The notes below the pieces were generated by a model. It was given only the letters and a program-made list of their open reading frames with translations, made no database searches and was not told the origin of the DNA. Shown here piece by piece: positions 53,734 through 61,058 of a stretch of DNA of 64,000 bases. The stretch spans positions 62,001 through 126,000 of the forward strand of contig NZ_CANLSU010000005.1 of NCBI RefSeq assembly GCF_947493875.1. Reading direction: 5' to 3'. The translations under genes and the position numbers were made by a program. This stretch comes from an uncultured Marinococcus sp. (GTDB lineage: Bacteria; Bacillota; Bacilli; Bacillales; Marinococcaceae). Numbering within the stretch: position 1 is the first letter of the stretch; each line of letters begins with the position of its first letter.

Positions 53734-54618
53734 ATGGAAAATAAAGTAGAAAATCAAAGAACTATCCTGCTGACCGGTGCCACAAACGGGATCGGCAGAA
53801 TCGTCGCAGAAAAACTGGCGGCCGAAGGGCATACCTTATTGCTGGTTGGACGCAAGGAATGGAAAGGCGAAGAACTGATTACCGAATTGGAGCAGAAAAC
53901 CGGAAATACAGAGCTTCATTTTTATCAGACTGACCTTTCCCTTCTGCATGAAATCGAGACGCTTGCAGAGAACGTAGCACGGGACTATGGCCAGATCGAC
54001 ACTCTGATTAATAATGCCGGCGCTGTCTACTCTTCCCGCGTCTGGACGGAGGAGCATCTTGAACGCACCTTTGCCCTGAATTACCTTGGGGTGTTTTACC
54101 TTACGGAGCTTCTTCTTCCTCTTCTTCGTGAAAGCTCTGACGGGCGGGTAGTGAATGTCTCTTCTGCTGCACATGCCTTATCGAAAATGAATTTTCAGAA
54201 TCTGCAGGGGGAGCAGAAGTATAACGGCCTGAAGCAATACGGACTCGCGAAGCTGTCATTGCTTTTGTATACGTATGACCTGGCCCAGAGACTCCGCTAT
54301 GAAAATATTAAAGTAAACGCCCTCCACCCGGGCAACATTTCCACCGGGTTCGGCCTGAATAATAAAAATGCCTTTTACCGCGGCCTGAACAAGTTCACCA
54401 GTAAGTTCGGCGACTCTCCCGAAGAAGGAGCTGACCTGGAAGTATCGCTTGGTTCAGGCGCCCGAGGCTCTCAGGTAACCGGCAAATACTTTACGAAAAA
54501 AGGAATTACCAGTTCTTCGAGTGATTCCTACTCTACAGCCAATCAAAGAAGGCTCCGGGAAATCAGTGAAGAGCTTGTTTATCACTACACCGGAAGAGAG
54601 CTTCAAAAAGAAGCTTAA
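53734..54618 (+). CDS. SDR oxidoreductase, retinol-dehydrogenase-like
   Basis: A 294-residue SDR. TGATNGIGRIVAEKLAAEG binds the cofactor, INNAGAVYSSRVW and NVSSAAHALSKMNF follow, and the catalytic pair is in YGLAKLS. The C-terminal half (YFTKKGITSSSSDSYS) is like the RDH11-type branch seen in many bacteria. ATG 53734 has GGGAGG at 9 bases. Substrate unknown. Confidence 0.9.
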   Translation: MENKVENQRTILLTGATNGIGRIVAEKLAAEGHTLLLVGRKEWKGEELITELEQKTGNTELHFYQTDLSLLHEIETLAENVARDYGQIDTLINNAGAVYSSRVWTEEHLERTFALNYLGVFYLTELLLPLLRESSDGRVVNVSSAAHALSKMNFQNLQGEQKYNGLKQYGLAKLSLLLYTYDLAQRLRYENIKVNALHPGNISTGFGLNNKNAFYRGLNKFTSKFGDSPEEGADLEVSLGSGARGSQVTGKYFTKKGITSSSSDSYSTANQRRLREISEELVYHYTGRELQKEA

Positions 54619-54636
54619 TAATATATATGCCTGATG

Positions 54637-54667
54637 GAATGCCTTTGCGGGCATTCTTTTTTTTGAT
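54637..54667 (+). terminator. Terminator after SDR gene
   Basis: GAATGCC and GGGCATTC arms followed by a nine-T run. Confidence 0.9.
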
Positions 54668-54722
54668 TTTCCGGCCGTTCGCGTTGTTTTGCCCTGTTTT
54701 GAAGCGGGTATTTAACCTTCAT

Positions 54723-54740
54723 GTGCATATACTTATGCAC
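54723..54740. promoter_or_regulatory. Palindrome upstream of egtB
   Basis: GTGCATATACTTATGCAC: perfect 7-base arms around TACT, 30 bases before the proposed egtB start. Could be an operator. Confidence 0.45.
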
Positions 54741-54769
54741 CATTCTATTTATTTGAGGAGGAATTCCCT

Positions 54770-56026
54770 ATCGTACAGGCGAAGGCAAAAGCTAACTTTA
54801 CCGAACGTTTTACATCCCTGCGTGAGCAGACAATGAAGCTGACCGCACCGTTGTACACCGAAGACTTTATGATTCAGGCGCACCCTGACGTCAGCCCCGC
54901 GAAATGGCACCTCGCCCACACGACCTGGTTTTTTGAGCAGTTCATTCTCAAGCCGTATGCTGACGGTTATGAAGAGTTTTCAAAATTCTCCAACGGCTTG
55001 TATAATTCCTATTACGAAACCCAGGGAAAGCCCTTTCCAAAGCAGTACCGCGGTCTGATTTCCCGTCCGACCACCGAAGAGACCATGGAATACCGGCGTC
55101 ATGTGGAAGAGGCCATGGAACGCTTTCTCCAGGAAGGCCCGTGGAACGAAGAGATCGCTGAATTAATGGAAACCGGCCTGCAGCACGAGCAGCAGCATCA
55201 GGAGCTGTTAGTCACCGACACAAAATTCAACTTTTCGATGAACCCACTTAACCCCGCCTATCTGGAAAATGATTCTTTTGCCGAACAGGGAGAGACGCCC
55301 AGGCTGGAATGGCACGCCTATGAAGACGAGCTGACGACTATCGGCACCGATAATCTGCACTTTTCCTTCGATAACGAACGCCCGGAGCATAAATTTTATC
55401 TGCACGCGTTCTCTATCGCCTCAAGGCCCGTGACCAACGAAGAATATATTCGTTTTATTGAAGACGGCGGCTACGAAGATCCTGAGCTGTGGCTTTCCGA
55501 AGGATGGGGCATTGTCCAGGAGCAGGACTGGAAAGCACCGCTTTACTGGCAGAAGCAGGGCGGTATCTGGTTTTACTTTACGATGAACGGACTGAAAGAA
55601 GTGCGCCTTCATGAACCTATTGCCCATATCAGCTACTATGAAGCAGATGCCTATGCCCGCTGGGCCGGAGCCCGCCTCCCTACTGAACAGGAATGGGAGT
55701 ATGCTTTTCGCGGCTCCGAAGCAGACGGCACGTTTCTTGAGTCTGAAAGCTATCACCCAAGACCCCTCCAGTCATCTCCCAATGCGTACGGGGACGTTTG
55801 GGAATGGACACGCAGTCCTTATTCCCCGTACCCAGGCAACCGTCCGCCGGAGGGCGCCATGGGAGAATACAATGCCAAATTCATGAGTAACCAAATGGTA
55901 CTGCGCGGCGGTTCATGCGCGACTCCGCAGTCGCACATCCGCTCCACCTACCGTAACTTTTTCCCTCCGGAAAAACGGTGGCAGTTCAGCGGGCTCCGGC
56001 TCGCCAAGGACGGGGTGCAGAAATAG
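54770..56026 (+). CDS. egtB: Hercynine oxygenase EgtB
   Basis: A non-haem iron sulfoxide synthase of ergothioneine synthesis. The DinB-like domain has WHLAHTTWFFE and the iron motif HEQQHQE (H-x3-H-x-E); the C-terminal formylglycine-enzyme-like fold spans about residues 190-415 and ends with MVLRGGSCATPQSHIRSTYRNFF. The first ordinary start is ATG 54833 (397 residues), but it has no ribosome site and drops the N-terminal helix. A strong GAGGAGG at 54755-54761 lies 8 bases before ATC 54770, which gives ANFTERFTSLREQT, expected in the family. So ATC initiation is proposed. It is followed 2 bases later by egtD. Confidence 0.88.
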   Translation: MVQAKAKANFTERFTSLREQTMKLTAPLYTEDFMIQAHPDVSPAKWHLAHTTWFFEQFILKPYADGYEEFSKFSNGLYNSYYETQGKPFPKQYRGLISRPTTEETMEYRRHVEEAMERFLQEGPWNEEIAELMETGLQHEQQHQELLVTDTKFNFSMNPLNPAYLENDSFAEQGETPRLEWHAYEDELTTIGTDNLHFSFDNERPEHKFYLHAFSIASRPVTNEEYIRFIEDGGYEDPELWLSEGWGIVQEQDWKAPLYWQKQGGIWFYFTMNGLKEVRLHEPIAHISYYEADAYARWAGARLPTEQEWEYAFRGSEADGTFLESESYHPRPLQSSPNAYGDVWEWTRSPYSPYPGNRPPEGAMGEYNAKFMSNQMVLRGGSCATPQSHIRSTYRNFFPPEKRWQFSGLRLAKDGVQK

Positions 56027-56028
56027 CC

Positions 56029-56985
56029 ATGGCTGATTATACTGTATTGGATTTAAAGCCTTCGCTGTCCTCCCTGGCTGAAGATGTTCGCACTGGCCTT
56101 ACTGCCGAGCCAAAAAGCATTCCCCCCAAGCATTTCTACGATGAACGGGGGAGCATGCTGTTTAATGAAATCACCCGGCTGCCGGAATATTACCTCAGCC
56201 GGACCGAGGCATCTGTTTTGTCCGATTACGGGGAAGAAATTGCTGAAAGTATTGGCGCTTCCTCCCTGATTGAGCTTGGAAGCGGAAGCTTTGATAAAAT
56301 CCGCTGCCTGCTTCCTTTTCTTTCGGAGGCTATTAGCTATACTCCTGTCGACATTTCGCTTAGCGCCCTGCACGACACCGCAGCCCGCGTGAAGGAGGCC
56401 GTGCCTGCCATGCAGGTCTTTGGTGTATGTGCGGACTATACGAAAACGATGTCTTTTTTAAACAGCGGCAGAAATAAGCCCGCAGCTGTCTTTTTTCTCG
56501 GCTCCACGATTGGAAATCTGGATCCGAAGGAGGCTTCGGAATTTTTGCAAAAGCTCGCGTCCCAAATGAATCCGGAGGACAGTCTCGTAGTCGGCGTTGA
56601 TTTGAAGAAGGATCCGGTTGTGCTGCACCGGGCGTATAACGACGAAGCAGGCATTACCGCTTCCTTTAATAAGAATCTGCTCCACCGCCTGAATCGCGAG
56701 TTTGACGCCGGTATTAACACCGGCCATTTTGAACACGAGGCTTTTTATAATGAACGGCTCGGACGGATCGAAATGCACCTGCGCGCCGAAAAGCCTTCCC
56801 TGTTCTCAATCGGCGGAGAAACGTTTACAATGCGTGCCGGCGAGACGATCCATACAGAAAACAGCCGGAAGTTCACTCCGGACGAATTTATGCACCTGGC
56901 CCGCCAGTCCTCCTGGGAAACCAACGACTGGTGGACCGATGAAAACGAATGGTTTGGCGTATTTACGCTTTCCCCACGCCTATAA
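56029..56985 (+). CDS. egtD: L-histidine N-alpha-methyltransferase EgtD
   Basis: A 318-residue SAM methyltransferase that trimethylates histidine to hercynine, the first step to ergothioneine. KHFYDERGSMLFNEITRLPEYY is the family N-terminal motif; SLIELGSGSFDKIRCLL binds SAM; VFFLGSTIGNLDPKEA and VGVDLKKDP line the active site. ATG 56029 lies 2 bases after the egtB stop, with a weak GGGGTG site inside egtB. No egtA, egtC or egtE lies nearby. Confidence 0.94.
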   Translation: MADYTVLDLKPSLSSLAEDVRTGLTAEPKSIPPKHFYDERGSMLFNEITRLPEYYLSRTEASVLSDYGEEIAESIGASSLIELGSGSFDKIRCLLPFLSEAISYTPVDISLSALHDTAARVKEAVPAMQVFGVCADYTKTMSFLNSGRNKPAAVFFLGSTIGNLDPKEASEFLQKLASQMNPEDSLVVGVDLKKDPVVLHRAYNDEAGITASFNKNLLHRLNREFDAGINTGHFEHEAFYNERLGRIEMHLRAEKPSLFSIGGETFTMRAGETIHTENSRKFTPDEFMHLARQSSWETNDWWTDENEWFGVFTLSPRL

Positions 56986-56990
56986 ACGAA

Positions 56991-57015
56991 GCCCCCGGCG
57001 TACCGGGGGCTTTTT
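56991..57015. terminator. Bidirectional terminator, egtD and tenA
   Basis: GCCCCCGG and CCGGGGGC arms with a T-run after; ends both convergent genes. Confidence 0.85.
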
Positions 57016-57686
57016 CATGTCTGCGGCCAGCCTTCCAGCTGGTACGCCATTTCCCAGAACAAATACTCAAACCGGGTGGTCGTTAAAAATATATTTTCAA
57101 TCCTTCTTTTTTCCGCGTCGGGTTTGTTTTCTGCCAGGCGGTCGAGCATGCTGATGCCCCAGTCTGCGAGCTGTTGAAATTCGTCATCACTGTACATCTG
57201 CACCCATTCACCGTACAGCTCATGCTCCAGTGCTCCCGGCCACGTACTGAGCTTTCTGCCGATTTCTGCGTAGCTCCACATGCACGGGAGCACAGCCGCA
57301 AGCAGCTCAGCGAGACCCCCGTTCTGTCCTTCATGCAGCATATACCTTGTGTACGCAAGTGTTGTCGGAGCCGGTTCTGCCTGTTCGAGCTCCTCTTCGG
57401 TGATCCCAAATTTTTTTGCGTACTGGCGGTGCAGACTCATTTCTTCATTCATGGTGACATCCATCACCTTCGCAAAAGCCCCCATCGTTTCCACATCTTC
57501 GGCTTTAACAGCGCCAATCGCAAACAATTTTGCATATTGCACGAGATAAAGATAATCCTGAACCATGAAATAACGGAATTTTTCCTTATCAAGGGTCCCC
57601 CGCCCAAGCTCTTCCACAAACGGATGTGTGTGGTTCTGCTCCCATACCGGAAGCAGCTTTTCCTTTAAATCATGAGTAAATGACAT
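57015..57686 (-). CDS. tenA: Aminopyrimidine aminohydrolase / thiaminase II
   Basis: A 223-residue all-helical TenA that salvages degraded thiamine pyrimidines. HPFVEELGRGTLDKEKFRYFMVQDYLYL opens the fold; the nucleophile cysteine is in AVLPCMWSY; the tail WEMAYQLEGW is typical. It is apart from the thi operon and I find no TPP riboswitch before it. The start ATG 57686 follows GGAAAGGAAG. Confidence 0.94.
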   Translation of the reverse strand: MSFTHDLKEKLLPVWEQNHTHPFVEELGRGTLDKEKFRYFMVQDYLYLVQYAKLFAIGAVKAEDVETMGAFAKVMDVTMNEEMSLHRQYAKKFGITEEELEQAEPAPTTLAYTRYMLHEGQNGGLAELLAAVLPCMWSYAEIGRKLSTWPGALEHELYGEWVQMYSDDEFQQLADWGISMLDRLAENKPDAEKRRIENIFLTTTRFEYLFWEMAYQLEGWPQT

Positions 57687-57812
57687 TAATCTCTTCCTTT
57701 CCCTTAATAAGAGTTAAGCTGGCTCCGGACCTCAGGCAACAGCAGCATTTTCTCATATTCAAACACAGTTGCCTCCCGCCGGCAACACGTGCATGAGGCA
57801 GCGCTCCGCAGG

Positions 57813-57829
57813 GTATACTACAAGTATAC
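57813..57829. promoter_or_regulatory. GTATAC inverted repeat before the FAD monooxygenase
   Basis: GTATAC-TACAA-GTATAC, 20 bases before the start codon. Each half is also a palindrome. Could be a repressor operator; no regulator gene is adjacent. Confidence 0.4.
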
Positions 57830-57849
57830 GAAGGGAGCGTGATGAATCC

Positions 57850-59460
57850 ATGAAAACCACGAATACCGATGTATGCATCGTTGGGGCAGGCCCCGTAGGC
57901 TTGACTGCTGCCAATACATTAAGAGCACTCGGCATCCGCGTCCGGATATTAGACAGAAAAAGCTCTATTTCTCCCTTTTCCAAAGCGTTCGGCATCCAGG
58001 CGCGCACCCTTGAAATGCTCAGCCTGATCGGGGCGCTCCGTCCCTTCCTAAAGGAAGGCTTCCCCATTACTGATGCAACTGTTCAGCCTGAAGGCAAACG
58101 GGCTTCCAGAGCCTCTTTTGCTTCGCTCGATACGCCGTTTCCCTTCATGCTTATGCTGCCGCAGTCAGATACGGAGCATATTTTGAAGAAACAGCTACGG
58201 GAGGTTGGCCAGTTTATCGACTGGAACACTCACTGCGAGCGGATTACCCAGCACAGTGACTACGCAGAGGTGGAATGCTCCACCGAAAATGGGCACGAAT
58301 TAATCCGCGCTTCCTATGTGATCGGATGTGACGGGCCCCACAGTACAGTCCGTGAGAACATGAACGTGTCCTTTCCGGGCGGCAAGCATGAAACCATTTA
58401 TTTTCTCGGGGACGTCACGGTGGAAGGACTCCCACTTTCCAAAGATATCTCCTCATTCATTACCGAGCGCGGCGTAGCTGCCTTCTTTCCCTTCCGTGAT
58501 GAAACGTACCGGGTAATTACCATCAATCATGCCGAACAGAACCGGGAGCACCGGGACGATCTCCCTCTCGAGGATCTTGAGAAAAGCGTGCGGCGTATTA
58601 CCCAGCAGCCGGTACATTTCCCCCATGCCTCCTGGCTGTCCCAGTTCGGGACGTCCCACCATCAGGCTGATGCCTACCGGGACAACCGGCTATTTCTCGC
58701 CGGCGATGCTGCCCACCTGCACAGCCCATTTGGAGGCCAGGGGATGAACCTTGGCATGCAGGACGCGGTCAACCTCTGCTGGAAATTGGCGTGGGTGCTG
58801 CGCGGCCGTTCGGATCCTGCCCTTCTCGATACGTATGAAGAAGAACGGTACGCGGTCGGACGCAAGACCATTCGAATGACCAATACGGCGATGCAGGTGA
58901 TGACCCACTCCCACACCCTTATTCCGCGCCTCCTGGCGAACCCTGTCAGTGTGCTGAGCAAAAGCAGTTCGCTGCAGAACATGCTGACCCAGCGACTCGC
59001 CAATATTGACATCAGCTATCAGCACAGGGCTTCGTTTGCGAAATTCCAGCACCGGGGAGAACTGATTCCGGCCGGCTCCCGGGCATTGCCGGCACGGGTT
59101 CTTACCGAGGAAGGAGAACACGCAGACGTAATGGATTTTCTCCACATCCAGCAGTTTACCTGCCTGTTTTATATCGAAGACGAGCAGGAGCTCCGTCAGC
59201 TCGATGAAAGCATCCAGGAGATACGCCGGCAGTACGGCCCATCCATTCTCATTCTCGTTGTTCAGCGCAAGGGCATACTCCGGGCCTCGAAGCCAAACAT
59301 CCACCATCTGTTTGATTACCGCCGTGACCTTGCCGTCAAATGGAAGCTGCCAACGTTTTCAGCTGTGCTCATACGTCCGGACGGCTATGTTGCTTTTGCC
59401 GAGCAGCCGGTACGTACCGGGCGACTGATGAGAAAAATCCACACCGCTTTATATCAGTAG
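57850..59460 (+). CDS. FAD-dependent aromatic monooxygenase-like protein
   Basis: A 536-residue class A flavoprotein hydroxylase (PheA/MhpA/TetX superfamily). The FAD site VCIVGAGPVGLTAANTLRALG, the DG motif VIGCDGPHSTVRE and the GD motif FLAGDAAHLHSPFGGQGMNLG are complete; a thioredoxin-like C-terminal domain of about 150 residues follows. Such enzymes hydroxylate phenols or polyketides. ATG 57850 is the first clear start, although the nearest GGGAG is 14 bases away. Substrate unknown. Confidence 0.9.
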   Translation: MKTTNTDVCIVGAGPVGLTAANTLRALGIRVRILDRKSSISPFSKAFGIQARTLEMLSLIGALRPFLKEGFPITDATVQPEGKRASRASFASLDTPFPFMLMLPQSDTEHILKKQLREVGQFIDWNTHCERITQHSDYAEVECSTENGHELIRASYVIGCDGPHSTVRENMNVSFPGGKHETIYFLGDVTVEGLPLSKDISSFITERGVAAFFPFRDETYRVITINHAEQNREHRDDLPLEDLEKSVRRITQQPVHFPHASWLSQFGTSHHQADAYRDNRLFLAGDAAHLHSPFGGQGMNLGMQDAVNLCWKLAWVLRGRSDPALLDTYEEERYAVGRKTIRMTNTAMQVMTHSHTLIPRLLANPVSVLSKSSSLQNMLTQRLANIDISYQHRASFAKFQHRGELIPAGSRALPARVLTEEGEHADVMDFLHIQQFTCLFYIEDEQELRQLDESIQEIRRQYGPSILILVVQRKGILRASKPNIHHLFDYRRDLAVKWKLPTFSAVLIRPDGYVAFAEQPVRTGRLMRKIHTALYQ

Positions 59461-59493
59461 CTTTCTCCAACCAAATTCCATTTTTCGGCCGGC

Positions 59494-59754
59494 TGTGGAA
59501 ATGCCGGATTGTTTCAAGCATTATCCACAAGCCGGTTCTTCAATTCAGTAAATTATTTATAAGCAATACCTTCAATCGAAGCAGGTGCTTCGATTTTTTA
59601 TGTCTTTTTTTCCGTAAATTCCCGTTCATGCTGCTGAAATACGACGATAATTTTTTTATGGTGTACCAAAGCCTGTGGATAAATTCCTTCCTGAGCTCTT
59701 CATCTTCTGTGCCCAACTGAAAACCATCCCCATTGTGTATATGTCTGTGGATGG
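59494..59754. promoter_or_regulatory. DnaA-box cluster in intergenic spacer
   Basis: Two perfect consensus boxes: TTATCCACA at 59521-59529 and TGTGGATAA (the reverse form) at 59674-59682. Near matches lie at 59494 (TGTGGAAAT) and 59746 (TGTGGATGG). All fall in the spacer between two convergent genes, about 260 bases long. Confidence 0.55.
59575..59600 (+). terminator. Hairpin terminator within the DnaA-box spacer
   Basis: AATCGAAGC and GCTTCGATT arms followed by a T-run; about 115 bases after the monooxygenase stop. Confidence 0.8.
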
Positions 59755-59759
59755 TTTCG

Positions 59760-60278
59760 TTAGTTTTCTTCTTCTGTTCGTTTCCAACAGAGAGCCTCCT
59801 GTTCGAGCTTCTGCACGACGGCATGCTTTTCGTTCATATATTCTGACGGACTGTGCGGATGCCGGGCCGCCGCCTCTTTTTTAATGAGTTCATATTCCTT
59901 CGCTTTTTCCGGAAAGGAGCGAAGGTAATCGCGGAGGGCCAGGTGACGCCCGCTCCCTTCGCTTTCTTTTTCAAACACGTGCACGTGAAAGCGGCGGACA
60001 TGCTCTCCTTTGTAATAAAAAGCCCTTCCTGCAATGCCGTGCTCTCCCTTCCCCGTATATCCCAATCCTTCAAGACGCTCCTCAGTCCACAGGGAAAGCT
60101 CGGGCGTTTCAATCAGAATATCGATGATTGGCTTTGCCGCGAGACCCGGAACGCTCGTGCTTCCTATATGATAAATATGATCTCCCTTACCGCACGCTTC
60201 AAGCTCCAGCAGCTTTTGCTCATGGAAAAAATAATTCTGCCACTCTTGTTTCCACGGCACGACCTGTATCGTCTGCAT
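59760..60278 (-). CDS. GrpB family protein
   Basis: A 172-residue protein of the GrpB/UPF0157 family with a nucleotidyltransferase-like fold. IQVVPWKQEWQNYFFHEQ, the core HIGSTSVPGLAAKPIIDILIE and HVFEKESEGSGRHLALRDYLR are typical. Some relatives are fused to kinases or CoA enzymes; the reaction is unknown. ATG 60278 follows AAAAGGAG. Confidence 0.9.
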   Translation of the reverse strand: MQTIQVVPWKQEWQNYFFHEQKLLELEACGKGDHIYHIGSTSVPGLAAKPIIDILIETPELSLWTEERLEGLGYTGKGEHGIAGRAFYYKGEHVRRFHVHVFEKESEGSGRHLALRDYLRSFPEKAKEYELIKKEAAARHPHSPSEYMNEKHAVVQKLEQEALCWKRTEEEN

Positions 60279-60301
60279 CGGATCACTCCTTTTCAAAGCT
60301 C

Positions 60302-60330
60302 TTGACTATATGTTCCTAAAAAAGTATATT
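60302..60330 (+). promoter_or_regulatory. SigA promoter of the ArsR-type regulator
   Basis: TTGACT (60302-60307), 17 bases, TATATT (60325-60330). The operator-like TTTACTCAAGTAAA begins at its end. Confidence 0.8.
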
Positions 60331-60343
60331 TTACTCAAGTAAA
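60330..60343. promoter_or_regulatory. Operator-like palindrome, site 1
   Basis: TTTACTCAAGTAAA, perfect 6-base arms around CA, at the transcription start region of the regulator gene. Confidence 0.6.
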
Positions 60344-60371
60344 TTTTTTTACTAAGAGGAGCGATAGCAAT

Positions 60372-60995
60372 ATGATTAAAACACTAGAAACCTACGAGCA
60401 GCTAAAGGCTGTCAGCGATCCTTTCCGGTCCCAAATATTAATGCTTTTGATTGAAAAACCGATGACCGGCCAACAATTGGCTGAGTATTTTGACCTTCCA
60501 CGCGCAAAAATCCATTATCATTTAAAAGAACTGCAAAAGCATGAGCTTGTTGACCTCTCTTATACAGAGGAAAAAGGAGGTATACTGCAGAAGTTTTACC
60601 GGGCTTCGGCTTCAGGATTTTATCCGGACCCTTCTTTATTCCCCAACACGGAAGAAGTAAGCGAATCTAACCGCCAGATGCTTCTTCGCATGGCAGAAAA
60701 AGAACGGCGCGTAATTTTATCTGCTCCTTCCGACGCGTTTGTGGATCAAGCACTAAGCAGTGCTTCAGATTACGAAGAATGGCCCCTCGTTGGTCATATG
60801 TCTCAGATGCACCTTTCAGAAGAAGACTTTATCGAATGGAAAAAAAGATATTTTGCTCTCATGGAGGAATTTTCCGAACGTTCAAACCAAACCTCCCGTG
60901 AGAATGCCAGCCTATACTATTTTCACAGCACCGCTTTTGAAATTGATTATCCGGCATTTGAAACAGATACTAAAAAAGACCAAAAAGACAATTAA
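60372..60995 (+). CDS. ArsR-type winged-helix regulator
   Basis: A 207-residue regulator. The N-terminal 85 residues form an ArsR-like HTH: AVSDPFRSQILMLLIEKPMTG, QQLAEYFDLPRAKIHYHLKELQKHELV. The remaining 120 residues are a helical ligand-sensing or dimer domain without a recognised metal site. It has palindromes at its own promoter and before the MFS gene, so it probably represses both until an exporter substrate binds. The start ATG 60372 follows AAGAGGAG at 9 bases. Confidence 0.85.
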   Translation: MIKTLETYEQLKAVSDPFRSQILMLLIEKPMTGQQLAEYFDLPRAKIHYHLKELQKHELVDLSYTEEKGGILQKFYRASASGFYPDPSLFPNTEEVSESNRQMLLRMAEKERRVILSAPSDAFVDQALSSASDYEEWPLVGHMSQMHLSEEDFIEWKKRYFALMEEFSERSNQTSRENASLYYFHSTAFEIDYPAFETDTKKDQKDN

Positions 60996-61011
60996 ATTTT
61001 TTTGAATATAT

Positions 61012-61037
61012 GAGTAAATAAATTAACTCGAGTAAAT
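61012..61037. promoter_or_regulatory. Operator-like repeat, site 2, before MFS gene
   Basis: TTAACTCGAGTAAA (61023-61036) resembles site 1; GAGTAAAT also occurs at 61012-61019 and 61030-61037, 18 bases apart. Confidence 0.6.
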
Positions 61038-61058
61038 TTATTATTAAGGAGTGTATTT

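Noticed and set aside
54770-56026. OvoA (ovothiol) reading of the EgtB gene
   Set aside because: OvoA carries a fused C-terminal methyltransferase; here the partner is a separate EgtD.
57687-57849. TPP riboswitch before tenA
   Set aside because: No CTGAGA or GGAGGGAA core on the minus strand.
59540-59824. 94-codon minus-strand frame across the DnaA-box spacer
   Set aside because: Overlaps the grpB end, has no ribosome site and a low-complexity basic product.
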